Assembly: GCA_019038815.1 (NCBI GenBank)
Contig: JAHOYS010000258.1
Span: 1 to 34,776, forward strand
Origin: Desulfobacterales bacterium
Lineage (GTDB): Bacteria; Desulfobacterota; Desulfobacteria; Desulfobacterales; Desulfobacteraceae
Length of the DNA: 34,776 nucleotides
Reading direction: 5' to 3'
Below the pieces are notes generated by a model. The model was not told the DNA's origin. It ran no database searches and saw only the letters and a list, made by a program, of their open reading frames with translations. This document shows, piece by piece, positions 21,001 through 30,326 of the stretch (the first letter of the stretch is position 1; each line of letters begins with the position of its first letter). Made by a program: the position numbers and the translations under genes.

Positions 21001-22449
21001 TTATTTTTCCTTTTCATCATCGTTATTAAATTCATCAGAAGAACCACGGGGCTTTCTCTCTTCGTCAGACTCTTCCTCTTCTTTAGGCTCGTCTTCTAAA
21101 GCTTCTGGTACTTCTGGTGCATCATCTTCTGAAAAACCAAGTTCCTCACGTACCTTTTCTGCACTAATAATTCCAGCGTCCTTAAGAGAAATTAATCTTG
21201 CTTCTATTTTCTCCTCGTCTTTTGGAATAATTCCGTCATATGCTAAAAACACATCTTCTTCCATTCCATATAAAGGAAGTAAGAACTGATTTAGTGTGGC
21301 TTCGTCCATGTGACATATGTGTGAGATAGTATCTCTCATCCAAGCCTGTTCTGAAATATAAGAAGACGCAAGATTGGAATCATTTCCTTTTATTTTAGAA
21401 ATTGGAACGCCAAGGGCAAATGCTATCTCTTCAATTTTTGCTTCATAAGAATCTTTCAAAGAACTTTGATTTCCAAAATCAATTGTTGGCGGCTTTGCAA
21501 ATTTAACCTGCTCGGAATTATAAACTAAAATGCGACCCGCATTTCTAGTTCCTCTGAACTTGTTATTATACGCCCTCTCGAATTTTGTCATCTGGTCTTT
21601 AGTTCCATTTGGAATACCAGCAGTAACGCTGACTTGTCCCAAATTTTGGAATATAGCTGTCTGGAAGTCGTCCAACGCCTTTAACCAGTTCAGAGCCACC
21701 CAAGCTGGTTCTACAAGACTCTGACCGTAGTACAAGTCGTGTGGGCTGTAGTTACGACCATGAATTATTTCATTGGGTGGAAGTTTTTCTCTGTTGTGTG
21801 GGTCTCGTCCCCACCAATAATTTTTAATTAATTTGGGTCCAGTTTTATATGGTTCTATAACCATATACTCGGATGGGCATACCCATAAGCCAGAAGGCAA
21901 GCCACCAGTAAATCGCACTTGCATATAATAATTTCCACTTAGCTGAAGCTCTGTTATTCTAGCGGCAGTCATTATGGTGCCATTACTTCTGCTTTGACGG
22001 TATTGAGCATTACCCTGACCAAGTAAAACCAGCAGGGGATGCATTCCTTCTACCTCAACAAAATTTTGTCCATAATCTATATACTTTTGCATTACCGAGG
22101 CTGATGGTTTAGTATCAAATCTTCCTTGTAAAAATGCTTTAGTTCTTCCCGATAAAGGTCTAAGCTTCCACGGAGATGATTCTGACATCTGTTTCACAGT
22201 TCGCCCACCTGTCCATGCAAACAGTTTGAGAGGAATTGTGCTAACTGTTTTCGAATTCAAATTGACACAACCCGACAGTATCGGATTAGTTTTAAACATC
22301 TCTACAGCCCTAATGGCACTAAACTGCGGTATTAGCCTATCCCCATGCTGACCAAATGTGTATAAGGGCATAACGCCGTGTTGGGCTGAAGTAGTTGCTA
22401 TTCTTGAATCCCGTTTGTTGAAAAATATTGATTTTATTTTATTAAACAT
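21001..22449 (-). CDS. Portal protein, HK97 family, 482 aa
   Basis: The product has the phage portal signature: FSAIRAVEMFKTNPILSGCV, SKTVSTIPLKLFAW, QKYIDYGQNFVEVEG, EIIHGRNYSPHDLYYGQSLV, and FALGVPISKIKG (typical of VPxxxLG sites in portals). It forms the dodecameric ring through which DNA enters the head. The last about 50 residues are very acidic. GGAG lies seven bases before the ATG, directly after the terminase stop. Confidence 0.9.
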   Translation of the reverse strand: MFNKIKSIFFNKRDSRIATTSAQHGVMPLYTFGQHGDRLIPQFSAIRAVEMFKTNPILSGCVNLNSKTVSTIPLKLFAWTGGRTVKQMSESSPWKLRPLSGRTKAFLQGRFDTKPSASVMQKYIDYGQNFVEVEGMHPLLVLLGQGNAQYRQSRSNGTIMTAARITELQLSGNYYMQVRFTGGLPSGLWVCPSEYMVIEPYKTGPKLIKNYWWGRDPHNREKLPPNEIIHGRNYSPHDLYYGQSLVEPAWVALNWLKALDDFQTAIFQNLGQVSVTAGIPNGTKDQMTKFERAYNNKFRGTRNAGRILVYNSEQVKFAKPPTIDFGNQSSLKDSYEAKIEEIAFALGVPISKIKGNDSNLASSYISEQAWMRDTISHICHMDEATLNQFLLPLYGMEEDVFLAYDGIIPKDEEKIEARLISLKDAGIISAEKVREELGFSEDDAPEVPEALEDEPKEEEESDEERKPRGSSDEFNNDDEKEK

Positions 22450-22452
22450 TCA

Positions 22453-23796
22453 TTAACTCCACATATCGTCGTCATCGAAGCTGTCGTCTTCACTTATGAC
22501 GTAATCAAAGGCTGGTTGGTTATCTACAGTTAAAAAAACATATCTAGTACTGTCGATTGCATGGTTATATTTACTTATTGGTTTGTCCGTATTTAAATCG
22601 TTTTGATAACAGGAAAACTCATCAAAAATACCGGCAGGTATTCTTTTTTCTTTTAATAGTTCACAATTACTTTTTTGACAATTCTTGTCAAAAAATATAC
22701 CTTCATGATTTAATCTCGTTTTAATTAAATCAATACCAATCTTTATTCCGTCTTTACATTTTTTAACAGGATTGATAGAAAGTCCTGCATTTCTTATCTG
22801 CTCAATGCTTCTCGGCTCTGCTGAGTCTGCAACAATACGTATGTTTTCATACCTTTTTCTAATGTCCTTTAAAATATCAATCCACTCAGATATTTGTTTT
22901 TCTGAATAAATATGAGTTTCTAATACGTATGCAATTTCTTTTCTAAATCCGATTACTACGGCAGCACCAGCAGTCCATCCAAAGTCAACACCAACATATA
23001 CAAAATCAAATTCATCAGGAAAATCTTTTCTATCCCTACAATGTTCTTCCTGACTAAATTCATCAAATACTAGGTTGTCGCCCATGGCCCAAAGACCATC
23101 TAGCAATCTTTTCTTTTGAACACCCGACAATGATTCTGTCAAGTTTTCCATATAGTCTTTACCAGCATTAGTCCAATGACATAATTTTTCATTACCCTCT
23201 ACATGGTGAAAGTGTTTTGGGTTACACTTATGTCCAACAAAAATTCTTTCTCTCTTGGGGCTGGGTTTTAAAAACCTCTGGTTAAGCCAATGCTGTGGCC
23301 ATTGTGGATTAGTACAGACCAATACCTGCCGCCAAGATTTTCCTGTCTCTGGGTCTATCAAATGAGTACAAGACATTCTTGTAGTAATCGCACCAAAATC
23401 TTCTTCAGTTAGCTCGTGTCCCTCATTGATATATACAATATCGAATTCGGCGGACATGATACTATCTTTATTATCCATTCCTTGACAGACAAGTTCTGAG
23501 CCGTTTTTATACATATAAGACTGCCGATTGGCCCGCCTAGGGCCACCAGCGACCAAGTAATGAGATTGGCCTAAAATTTCATCTTCAAATGTCTGTAACA
23601 CACTCTGACTCATGCTCGTTTTTGTTTTTCTTAAAATTAAACCTCTTGCATTTGGGTAAAGACTCATCAACACATGTAGCTTGCTTAGAATTGTAAAAGT
23701 TTTGGAAGACCTAGTTGGCCCCTCTACCAACAATTCAAAAGCTTTAGATTTTATAACCCTTTTGCTCTCTCGTTGATTTTTAAATTTTTTCCCCAT
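22453..23796 (-). CDS. terL: Terminase large subunit (TerL), 447 aa
   Basis: The packaging ATPase/nuclease is clear. Walker A EGPTRSSKT (25-33), Walker B VYINEGHEL (121-129) with Asn in place of the usual Asp, coupling motif CTNPQWPQHW (161-170), then nuclease acidic residues in VGVDFGW (Asp271), VADSAEPRS (Asp324) and NHAIDSTRY (Asp415). It most resembles the Terminase_3/PBSX-type group, which often goes with headful packaging and would fit a circularly permuted genome. It overlaps the previous gene by 17 bp. Confidence 0.9.
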   Translation of the reverse strand: MGKKFKNQRESKRVIKSKAFELLVEGPTRSSKTFTILSKLHVLMSLYPNARGLILRKTKTSMSQSVLQTFEDEILGQSHYLVAGGPRRANRQSYMYKNGSELVCQGMDNKDSIMSAEFDIVYINEGHELTEEDFGAITTRMSCTHLIDPETGKSWRQVLVCTNPQWPQHWLNQRFLKPSPKRERIFVGHKCNPKHFHHVEGNEKLCHWTNAGKDYMENLTESLSGVQKKRLLDGLWAMGDNLVFDEFSQEEHCRDRKDFPDEFDFVYVGVDFGWTAGAAVVIGFRKEIAYVLETHIYSEKQISEWIDILKDIRKRYENIRIVADSAEPRSIEQIRNAGLSINPVKKCKDGIKIGIDLIKTRLNHEGIFFDKNCQKSNCELLKEKRIPAGIFDEFSCYQNDLNTDKPISKYNHAIDSTRYVFLTVDNQPAFDYVISEDDSFDDDDMWS

Positions 23797-24112
23797 TAAG
23801 CCCCAAAACTGGTTTTATACTCTGAGCGTTATACTCAGCGAATTCTTTTTTATTCACGAAAATTCTAGAAGGCGAACCTACGTATTCTAGATACTCATTC
23901 ATATTTTTTCTTTTCTTTCCAGTCATCTGCTCTTTTTCACGGTCTCCATTCTTGTCTAAATACGAATAGATATAACACATACATTTCTTTTTATGTGCAT
24001 ATGCTTCCTGCACAACCGTATCAACTGTTTTTGAGTCACCTTCAGCCACAGTTCGATTCAACAAAACGTCTTTATCTGTGTCGCAATAGACTCTTTTAAT
24101 CCTCTTTTTCAT
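23780..24112 (-). CDS. Hypothetical protein between TerS and TerL, 110 aa
   Basis: The ATG at 24112 directly follows the TerS stop with AAGGAG at good spacing; an earlier in-frame ATG lies inside TerS and lacks a site. The protein is basic (MKKRIKRVYCDTDKDVLL at the start) with a Cys pair CMCYIYSYLDK. I recognise no family. A gene between the two terminase subunits may be a DNA-binding or packaging accessory protein. Confidence 0.6.
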   Translation of the reverse strand: MKKRIKRVYCDTDKDVLLNRTVAEGDSKTVDTVVQEAYAHKKKCMCYIYSYLDKNGDREKEQMTGKKRKNMNEYLEYVGSPSRIFVNKKEFAEYNAQSIKPVLGLNGEKI

Positions 24113-24120
24113 ATCACTCC

Positions 24121-24540
24121 TTATAATTTGTTCCACTCTTTACCAGTGAAAACAATCGGTTCTCCCTTTGTTGTAATGTCGAGCTTCTGTTCGTTCAACC
24201 CACATATCCTAGCTATGTCTGACATAAACTTTCGATATTGTTCTAGCACTTTTGTTTTCTCGCCAGTGGTCTCTGCTTTTTCAAACAACTCATTGCAAAT
24301 TCTCAGTTTGCTTTGTAATGCAGTTTTAACTGCATTCTGCATATCTCTAATGTTATCTTCTTCGAATTGTTTTTTGGCTCGGGCTACAGCGGTCTGAACT
24401 GTACCTATTGCCAGACCCATCTTTTCACCAATTTCTTTAAGGGTATAACCCTCGGTAGCCAAAATGAAAGCGTCTCTACACCTTTTTTCTGCTCTTATTA
24501 AAAATGCTCCATGTTTATTTTTTTTAGGATTTGGTCCCAT
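24121..24540 (-). CDS. terS: Terminase small subunit (TerS)-like HTH protein, 139 aa
   Basis: A basic N-terminus is followed by a helix-turn-helix (GYTLKEIGEKMGLAIGTVQT, about 31-50) and a long helical region (about 60-110) that could oligomerise. This domain order and its place just upstream of TerL fit a small terminase subunit that recognises phage DNA. The HTH also resembles sigma region 4, so a regulator is the alternative. Confidence 0.65.
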   Translation of the reverse strand: MGPNPKKNKHGAFLIRAEKRCRDAFILATEGYTLKEIGEKMGLAIGTVQTAVARAKKQFEEDNIRDMQNAVKTALQSKLRICNELFEKAETTGEKTKVLEQYRKFMSDIARICGLNEQKLDITTKGEPIVFTGKEWNKL

Positions 24541-24548
24541 ATATCCCC

Positions 24549-24869
24549 TTATCTACTGTTGGCGTCCATTTGAATTTTAAGTTCGTCTATATCATCTTGG
24601 AGTGCTTCAATATCTATTTCTGTATCCTCGACCACAATATTTTCGACGGCTAGATGGCCCTCCACTGCGTCACTGATGACCACATAGCCATCGAAACTGG
24701 CTGCTAGACCACTAATGAGGCATACATAATCGCCCCCGGCAATCTCAGTGAAAGATTTAGTAAGCCCCGTGGTTACTTCTACATCAGCCGTGGTATAAAC
24801 TGTTTGTATAAGAGTCATACCTGTGAAGCTTAGACCAAGTACTACTTTATAGTTATATGTTACTGCCAT
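24549..24869 (-). CDS. Small structural/fibre-associated protein, 106 aa
   Basis: The first about 80 residues are beta-rich (MAVTYNYKVVLGLSFTGMTL) and look like the small beta-sandwich proteins found next to phage fibres. The end (EIDIEALQDDIDELKIQM) is a short coiled coil that could trimerise. It is placed between the 1070-aa fibre and TerS. A role as fibre-attached subunit is inferred. Confidence 0.5.
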   Translation of the reverse strand: MAVTYNYKVVLGLSFTGMTLIQTVYTTADVEVTTGLTKSFTEIAGGDYVCLISGLAASFDGYVVISDAVEGHLAVENIVVEDTEIDIEALQDDIDELKIQMDANSR

Positions 24870-24878
24870 TTTTATTCC

Positions 24879-27800
24879 TTAATATAGGGGGTTGGCCGTG
24901 CCATCAGTTAAGCCTACGGTCCCGTCTTTAAATACCAATTTACTTTGTGTTGAACTGTAATAAATGCTAAAGTTTGGAGCAGCTGCGTCAGCTAATGTCG
25001 TCGGACTAATCGTGGCATCACCTCTGATGCTCATGCCTAGTACCCTATCCAAGTAGATTTTGAAGTGGGCTTCTACTGGTGGGGCTACAATGGTCGGTGC
25101 GTAAGTTCTAGTAATTCTAATATATTTAGCAGACGTTATTGCATCGCCGTCAGAGGCATTTGAAGCTGCCCAAGCACCGGGAGCGGACCAACTAATCTGC
25201 CCCGACTGTTGGAACCCGGTTGTACCATCCGTTAATATTGGTAGTGTTGCCCATGTGTCATTCCCGGTAGAATACTCAAATGTAGCAACAATATTCTTAC
25301 CACCACCACCTAACTCCGTATATTCAAGAACTTCAAAATCAATGGCATTACCGATTAGGATTTTATCGCCATTAGCCCCAAATATAGTCATATCTGTAGT
25401 GCTAGTATCCAGAAAAGCCGTGCCTGCTTGTGGTGCCCCTGTAACTCTATCGGTTGTTACCCCGCCAACAGCCACGAAATCATAGCCGTAGCTTGGGTCA
25501 ACTGCGGTTGCACCTTGTACAATCACGGCGTTAGTGAATCCGGGAAGTATGCGTAGTGCTGTCGTGTTGGCATCTGAACCATTAACAGTAACGGCCAAGT
25601 AGGCATCAATTTCTGTCGTGGCGTCTGCACTAGTTGCTTCAGAAACATCCACCCTGATGCCCATCCCTCCACCAGTATCACCGGGCTGTAGGTCTCCAGA
25701 TTGATAATCAGCAACAATTGCTTGTACCGCATTATATCCGTTAGCTTTAGCTTCAAAAAAGCCACCGTCAACACCATCAGCCCCGGCTTCTAGCTCTACT
25801 TCAAACATATAGTTAGAATACTGGCTGCCAACCCAATCATTTGAATGTACATCAAAATGGCCCTCGCTGTTGCATTGGAATTCACTATGGTATCCGTCTC
25901 CCATAACGATTTGCGGATGAGTTATTACATAGTATCCAAAATCGGCCAAGTCGTCATCCCATCCCATTGTGTGCAGAACGACATTATCAGTATCAATGAC
26001 GGCAGCAATTGCCGCCATCGCCCCTCTCTTGGCTCCAGTCCTAACAATTATCCAGCGGCCAACATCATCTGAATCGAAAGTTCCGGCGAGGTCTGTCATA
26101 AGAGCCTCAAAAGAACCACCCGTCAGGTCAAAATCTGCTTCATGTGCTGTGTGGTCGTCGATTATATCGAGTCCACCACTATCAAAGCCTATAAGGGAGC
26201 CGCCCCATTCCAGAGCTTCACTTCTAATACCTGATGAAGTGTAAAATCGTCCGTTGCCCTGTATTTGTGCAAGGGTAGCGTCAGAACTATCTGTCCATGT
26301 TTGTAGGTTAGCCGTTTGTGAGGCGTTGCCCTTGACAATTGATTGTACAACATCGGTGGCACCACCAACAGTACTTACGCCCGTAGTAAGAAAGTCGCCA
26401 GTAGTCTCAATATCCGTATCGTCGAAGTCGGCTGTGCCCGCCGTACTATAATCCAAAATAACATCTGTGCCGCCCAAGGCGAGTAGTTGCCGTGCATCCC
26501 AATTGATAGAATTACCTGCTGATGAATCCTTCAGCAGCAGGGTGTTCCAGTTGAGGACTTCAGCGCCAGCCGAATGCATAGTACCTACCGACCAGTCAAG
26601 AGCAGCTGCTCCGCTGGTCATAAGTTGCTCAATATCCAGGTCTATGACGGTCGTACCACCCGTGTCTTTGAGTTCTCGGTTGGTCACATCAAAAGCATTT
26701 TTGGCACTATCGTCTATAATATCAGAAACGCCAGTCAAATCGTTGGCATCAAGGTACAGGTCGCCAGACAGGTTCATAGTACCAAACGCACCATTGCCAG
26801 TAGTGGTTATGTCGCCTGCGAACGTCGCATCGGCGCCCTCAAACTTCATCGGCTCGACTACGGCTCCGTCTAACATCGTGTGGAACGCCCACTTGGACGT
26901 TTCGTCATCGACAGTAGGGTCAAGCCAACTGACTTCCAGGTTAGCGGCTTGGGAAACCCCTCCGCCGCTCTCTTCGAGTTGCATCAACCATCTGAAGCCA
27001 AGGCCTACTCCACCAGAACCACCCCCACGAGCCAGTCGCATCGTGTGGATAGTGAAGATCTCATCTGCAGAGACCTTCGCTTGCTGTGACAATAGACCAG
27101 AACCCTCTATACCGCCTGGATTGATTGACAGGTCCTTCTGCGCAACCAGAGCACCACAATTTGCTTCAATTTCGTCGGAACCCTCATCCCAAACTATAGA
27201 ACCCGAATTGGTCAGCCCGAGGAAATTGATAGTGGAGTCGGTTGCGGCCGTCGCATCTCCAAGATTGAACGTGTGGCCGATGGTAAGGTCGCCTGTGGTC
27301 GTTATGTCACCTGCTTGGAAATCAAAATCTCCTGCCGAGTCAATAGACAAGAACGTGGCCCAAGCCCCACTATTGTATTTCAAATCCAAGTCACCGGACG
27401 TGTTGTTCCGGACAAACCCATATCTTGTGGCGGGCGTAGCACCAAAAGTTAACGGGATGTTATCATACATCCTGAACCCGTTGGTTGTTTTTTCATCTAT
27501 AAATGCGACTGGTGCCCCAGCCTCCAGAAACCTCCACCCCGTCGCAGCGTCAATATTGAAGTAGCCTAATGAATCAATGGACAACTTACCCCACCACGTA
27601 GAACGGTCATCAAATCCATTAATCTGTATGCCAGCGGAGTGAGCAAGTTGATTTACCTGCATAAACCCAGCATCAATATCGCCGGTAGTCTCAAGGTCCG
27701 TGTCGCCGAAGGCTGCTGTGCCCGCCGTACTATAATCCAAAATAACATCTGTGCCATCTGTAGCAAGCAGTTGCCTATCTGTCCAATCTATTGAACTTTT

Positions 27801-28091
27801 ACCAGACGTATCATCTAAAAATTGAGAATCAGCATCTATAACTGCTATGCCCGTTGATTCGTTAATTACGCCCGTAGTTACCTCATTAACATCTATAATA
27901 TCGCCCGCATTAGTAGGTGACAAAGTAGTCCCAGTTCGGGTCCAAGGTCCAAATGCACCAGTACCATCAGAGGCGATATTCAGCCACTTGCTAGTGGCTG
28001 AATTATATCTTAATATATCATTATCTGCTATGCTGGATATGTTGACATCATCAACCAACTCCGATAATCTTTGTAAAATTCTAAATGCCAT
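24879..28091 (-). CDS. Large tail fibre/adhesin-like protein, 1070 aa
   Basis: The N-terminal 60 residues (LVDDVNISSIADNDILRYNS) match the attachment segment of environmental phage fibres. The rest is beta-rich and repetitive, with TTGDLTIGHTF-type strands and a duplicated block (SSIDWTDRQLLATDGTDVIL near 97; SINWDARQLLALGGTDVIL near 527). A probable lectin-like or fold-capping domain ends the protein. It probably binds the host surface. It lies upstream of TerS, far from the other tail genes, and next to the glycan block. The middle is much more GC-rich than the rest of the window, suggesting domain acquisition. Start by TAATG overlap. Confidence 0.75.
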   Translation of the reverse strand: MAFRILQRLSELVDDVNISSIADNDILRYNSATSKWLNIASDGTGAFGPWTRTGTTLSPTNAGDIIDVNEVTTGVINESTGIAVIDADSQFLDDTSGKSSIDWTDRQLLATDGTDVILDYSTAGTAAFGDTDLETTGDIDAGFMQVNQLAHSAGIQINGFDDRSTWWGKLSIDSLGYFNIDAATGWRFLEAGAPVAFIDEKTTNGFRMYDNIPLTFGATPATRYGFVRNNTSGDLDLKYNSGAWATFLSIDSAGDFDFQAGDITTTGDLTIGHTFNLGDATAATDSTINFLGLTNSGSIVWDEGSDEIEANCGALVAQKDLSINPGGIEGSGLLSQQAKVSADEIFTIHTMRLARGGGSGGVGLGFRWLMQLEESGGGVSQAANLEVSWLDPTVDDETSKWAFHTMLDGAVVEPMKFEGADATFAGDITTTGNGAFGTMNLSGDLYLDANDLTGVSDIIDDSAKNAFDVTNRELKDTGGTTVIDLDIEQLMTSGAAALDWSVGTMHSAGAEVLNWNTLLLKDSSAGNSINWDARQLLALGGTDVILDYSTAGTADFDDTDIETTGDFLTTGVSTVGGATDVVQSIVKGNASQTANLQTWTDSSDATLAQIQGNGRFYTSSGIRSEALEWGGSLIGFDSGGLDIIDDHTAHEADFDLTGGSFEALMTDLAGTFDSDDVGRWIIVRTGAKRGAMAAIAAVIDTDNVVLHTMGWDDDLADFGYYVITHPQIVMGDGYHSEFQCNSEGHFDVHSNDWVGSQYSNYMFEVELEAGADGVDGGFFEAKANGYNAVQAIVADYQSGDLQPGDTGGGMGIRVDVSEATSADATTEIDAYLAVTVNGSDANTTALRILPGFTNAVIVQGATAVDPSYGYDFVAVGGVTTDRVTGAPQAGTAFLDTSTTDMTIFGANGDKILIGNAIDFEVLEYTELGGGGKNIVATFEYSTGNDTWATLPILTDGTTGFQQSGQISWSAPGAWAASNASDGDAITSAKYIRITRTYAPTIVAPPVEAHFKIYLDRVLGMSIRGDATISPTTLADAAAPNFSIYYSSTQSKLVFKDGTVGLTDGTANPLY
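26431..26471. repeat. 41-bp repeat inside the fibre gene, copy 1
   Basis: This is identical to 27715-27755. It codes for part of the duplicated VILDYSTAGTA block. Exact DNA identity in an otherwise diverged duplication suggests recent conversion or recombination. Confidence 0.9.
27715..27755. repeat. 41-bp repeat inside the fibre gene, copy 2
   Basis: Exact match to 26431-26471, 1284 bp away and in the same orientation and frame, so recombination between them would delete or add 428 codons without a frameshift. Confidence 0.9.
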
Positions 28092-28813
28092 TAGCTAATC
28101 CTTAATTTATTCATGAAAACTTCCCTACTGTTTACATTCTCTTCCAACCTTGTCATAACCTGCTCGATTGGAGTATATGGCAGTATCTCATTATCGCTGC
28201 AACAAATTATTTCTTTTTTTAATTTTACAGCTTGTTCTTTACACCACAGCAGCCCCTCTGTGGTACGGTCAACGAAGGTGTCTAAATGAAGCTTAGTTGG
28301 ACCAAAAAAGTTCTCTCCCTGCTTAGCACAATCAACTCCGGCAAAAATTATAGGATTAAATCCAAGATTACACGCAATTTGAAACAGTAGGGGTGTTGCC
28401 GTTCTAGACCCGTGTAATCTTAGTAAATTTTGATGAAAATCCCACTCTCCAACTATTTGGCGATATTCAAGCCTTGGTAACGCCTTACAACAGTTTTTAC
28501 GGCATAAAATAAGAGAATCCCTTGCTAATTCGTCTATTTCTTCCTGTTCTTCGATGTTTTTAGTATAAACCGACGCATCTTGAAAGAAAAGAATGTTCGG
28601 AGTCAGCATTTTATAGGCTCTATTTACTCCAATAGTAAAATAAAAATCTTCTAGCTCCTCTGCATATTCTTCTAGACAATTCAAAGACGGTCCACAACCC
28701 AATAAAAAGCAGGGGATATTTTTGAACATCCCCGGCCATTCATGCATAATTTTTTTTCTAACCTCAAACCGAAGTCTATATCGAAGAGGTGCTCTCTGAA
28801 CTCTTCCTGCCAT
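28091..28813 (-). CDS. Maf/DUF115-like protein, putative glycosyltransferase, 240 aa
   Basis: IPCFLLGCGPSLN (about 33-45), followed by FTIGVNRAYKMLTPNILFFQ, matches the GPSL-containing core of DUF115/Maf proteins, some of which add nonulosonic acids to flagellin, and related 6-hydroxymethylpterin-type folds. LHGSRTATPLLFQIACNLGF then GVDCA is the second conserved part. The likely role is sugar transfer in the modification block. It sits between the lipoproteins and the fibre gene, so the fibre could be a substrate; this is inference. Confidence 0.65.
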   Translation of the reverse strand: MAGRVQRAPLRYRLRFEVRKKIMHEWPGMFKNIPCFLLGCGPSLNCLEEYAEELEDFYFTIGVNRAYKMLTPNILFFQDASVYTKNIEEQEEIDELARDSLILCRKNCCKALPRLEYRQIVGEWDFHQNLLRLHGSRTATPLLFQIACNLGFNPIIFAGVDCAKQGENFFGPTKLHLDTFVDRTTEGLLWCKEQAVKLKKEIICCSDNEILPYTPIEQVMTRLEENVNSREVFMNKLRIS

Positions 28814-28814
28814 A

Positions 28815-29456
28815 CTAGTCCTTTAGTGACTTGACAACTTTTTTGGTGCTTTTATCCTGATTTTCAGCCAATTTGTTGTTGAAAGCTTCTCTATCGTCTG
28901 GAAGCAACGTATCTTTGGCTTTCTGAACACTCTCTACGATGTCCTTCGTTATTTTACCCTTTGTAACGGCCTGATAAGCTCCGCCCAAAATAGGAAGTGC
29001 CGAGAATAAAGGTTTTGCAAAAACAGATACACCGGGAATAAAAGTAGCTCCGAATAGTAATGCAATTCCACCTAAAGAAAAGAAAATTATATTACGACCT
29101 GCAATCCATAGACGCTCGATGAGAGATAAATCTCCGCCTCCGGCGGAGATTTTACCAGCCTTAGTATCTAACAATATCGGCTTCCTGTTAATGCTCCCCT
29201 CTATAGCACTCACGCCAAACGGAGACATTATGCGTGCCCCAAAATACTTATCTGTGGCTGTGTAACTCTCACCCTCGTAGGAATAGTTCTTACCCTCTTC
29301 TCCTGTTTCAACAACAATTTTTATTTCGTATTCATCAGGTAATTCTTTGACGGCCTTCACAATATCTTGGACCAGTGGCGGTGAAGCCTTCTCTACTTTA
29401 GTCGCTGGCTCACACCCAATACAAAACAACATGGCGAGACATAATAATTTATTCAT
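28815..29456 (-). CDS. Lipoprotein with membrane segments, u-spanin-like candidate, 213 aa
   Basis: The N-terminus (MNKLLCLAMLFCIGCEPATK) is a lipoprotein signal with lipobox CIGC at residues 12-15. Residues about 124-170 hold one or two hydrophobic segments (NIIFFSLGGIALLFGATF), followed by a charged tail. A lipoprotein with a second membrane segment is the layout of unimolecular spanins, which fuse inner and outer membrane at lysis, although those usually end soon after the segment. The ATG at 29456 is chosen by AGAGG and the signal sequence. It overlaps the smaller lipoprotein gene. Confidence 0.55.
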   Translation of the reverse strand: MNKLLCLAMLFCIGCEPATKVEKASPPLVQDIVKAVKELPDEYEIKIVVETGEEGKNYSYEGESYTATDKYFGARIMSPFGVSAIEGSINRKPILLDTKAGKISAGGGDLSLIERLWIAGRNIIFFSLGGIALLFGATFIPGVSVFAKPLFSALPILGGAYQAVTKGKITKDIVESVQKAKDTLLPDDREAFNNKLAENQDKSTKKVVKSLKD

Positions 29457-29610
29457 TTGTATACCTCTTGATGAGTATGGTTGTTTTGGTAGAGCCTTTA
29501 GTAATATCACTCGATGTGATACTAGGCCCGGATTTGCGTGCAGTCACGTCTGTCTTTGCAAAACTGCATCCCGATATTAGTAGTAGCATGATAATTAGAA
29601 ATTTTTGCAT
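29449..29610 (-). CDS. Small lipoprotein, 53 aa, o-spanin-like candidate
   Basis: The ATG at 29610 follows GGGGAG. The product starts MQKFLIIMLLLISGCSFAKT: a short signal with lipobox ISGC, leaving a mature lipoprotein of about 39 residues rich in Ser, Thr and Lys. It overlaps the next lipoprotein gene by 8 bp. Small lipoproteins in phages can be outer-membrane spanins or exclusion factors. The possible inner partner (8741-9073) is not adjacent, so a spanin pair is speculative. Confidence 0.65.
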   Translation of the reverse strand: MQKFLIIMLLLISGCSFAKTDVTARKSGPSITSSDITKGSTKTTILIKRYTNE

Positions 29611-29645
29611 AAGTTCTCCCCTTTTAATGTAGCACTTACATCGTT

Positions 29646-30326
29646 TTAACTGCGAAATTCTGTATAATCCTTAGTCTTTAACCACTTCCTTCTCAGTCGT
29701 CTGAATTTTCTTCGGTCCATACTCGTTTTAAAAGAATCCTCATTGGCTTCCATAAGGTCATCAGAATTATGAAGCCGCCACTCATGTTTAATAATGCATT
29801 TATCTATAAATTTTTGTTTTCCCTCAGTTACGATTGTTAAAAAGTTGTCACAACAGTGCGTGGTAAAGTCTGGATGATATAAATGAGTCATACCGTCATA
29901 CATCCGGCGTCCCATTATGGTCAGCGTGCAGATGTTTCTTTGTCTGTTATCGAAGTACCATAGCAACCCATCTAAATCGGGAAAATACTTCTCCATATCA
30001 TTCCTAATAATATCATCATACCCTTTTATCTGAGGTATTTGGTCGTCAGATACTAACACCACTATGTCCCAAGGTGTGTCTGGCACATCTGAATTGCAAG
30101 CTTCAATCTTTGTTTTACTATTCCCAAACTTTATAGAACAATTTTTAAGAGATTTAACAAACTCAATGATATTGTCATTGTTCATAGAGTCGTCCCCCCG
30201 GTCGGCAGATACTACAAATTCATAATCATCTTTATTTGTCATAAACTCTAAGTACTTGGTAATAGTAGACTTAAACAGTTCTGGACGACTTCTAGTTGGG
30301 TACTTTAGAAGCAATTTTAATCCCAT
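29646..30326 (-). CDS. Putative GT-A glycosyltransferase, 226 aa
   Basis: The product starts MGLKLLLKYPTRSRPELFKS, a GT-A-like first strand. IVVLVSDDQIPQIKGYDD (about 88-105) sits at the DXD position, and FTTHCCDNFLTIV further on matches the conserved C-terminal Asp region of such enzymes. The substrate is unknown. AAAAGGAG precedes the ATG. A short 72-bp gap before it contains an 8-codon ORF with a good site that I do not count as a gene. Confidence 0.6.
   Translation of the reverse strand: MGLKLLLKYPTRSRPELFKSTITKYLEFMTNKDDYEFVVSADRGDDSMNNDNIIEFVKSLKNCSIKFGNSKTKIEACNSDVPDTPWDIVVLVSDDQIPQIKGYDDIIRNDMEKYFPDLDGLLWYFDNRQRNICTLTIMGRRMYDGMTHLYHPDFTTHCCDNFLTIVTEGKQKFIDKCIIKHEWRLHNSDDLMEANEDSFKTSMDRRKFRRLRRKWLKTKDYTEFRS

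Noticed and set aside
26467-27564. Open frame of 365 codons on the plus strand inside the fibre gene
   Set aside because: It lies entirely opposite the 1070-aa fibre gene in a GC-rich, repetitive part with few A/T-rich stop codons. It has no ribosome site or family resemblance, and the fibre frame is well supported.
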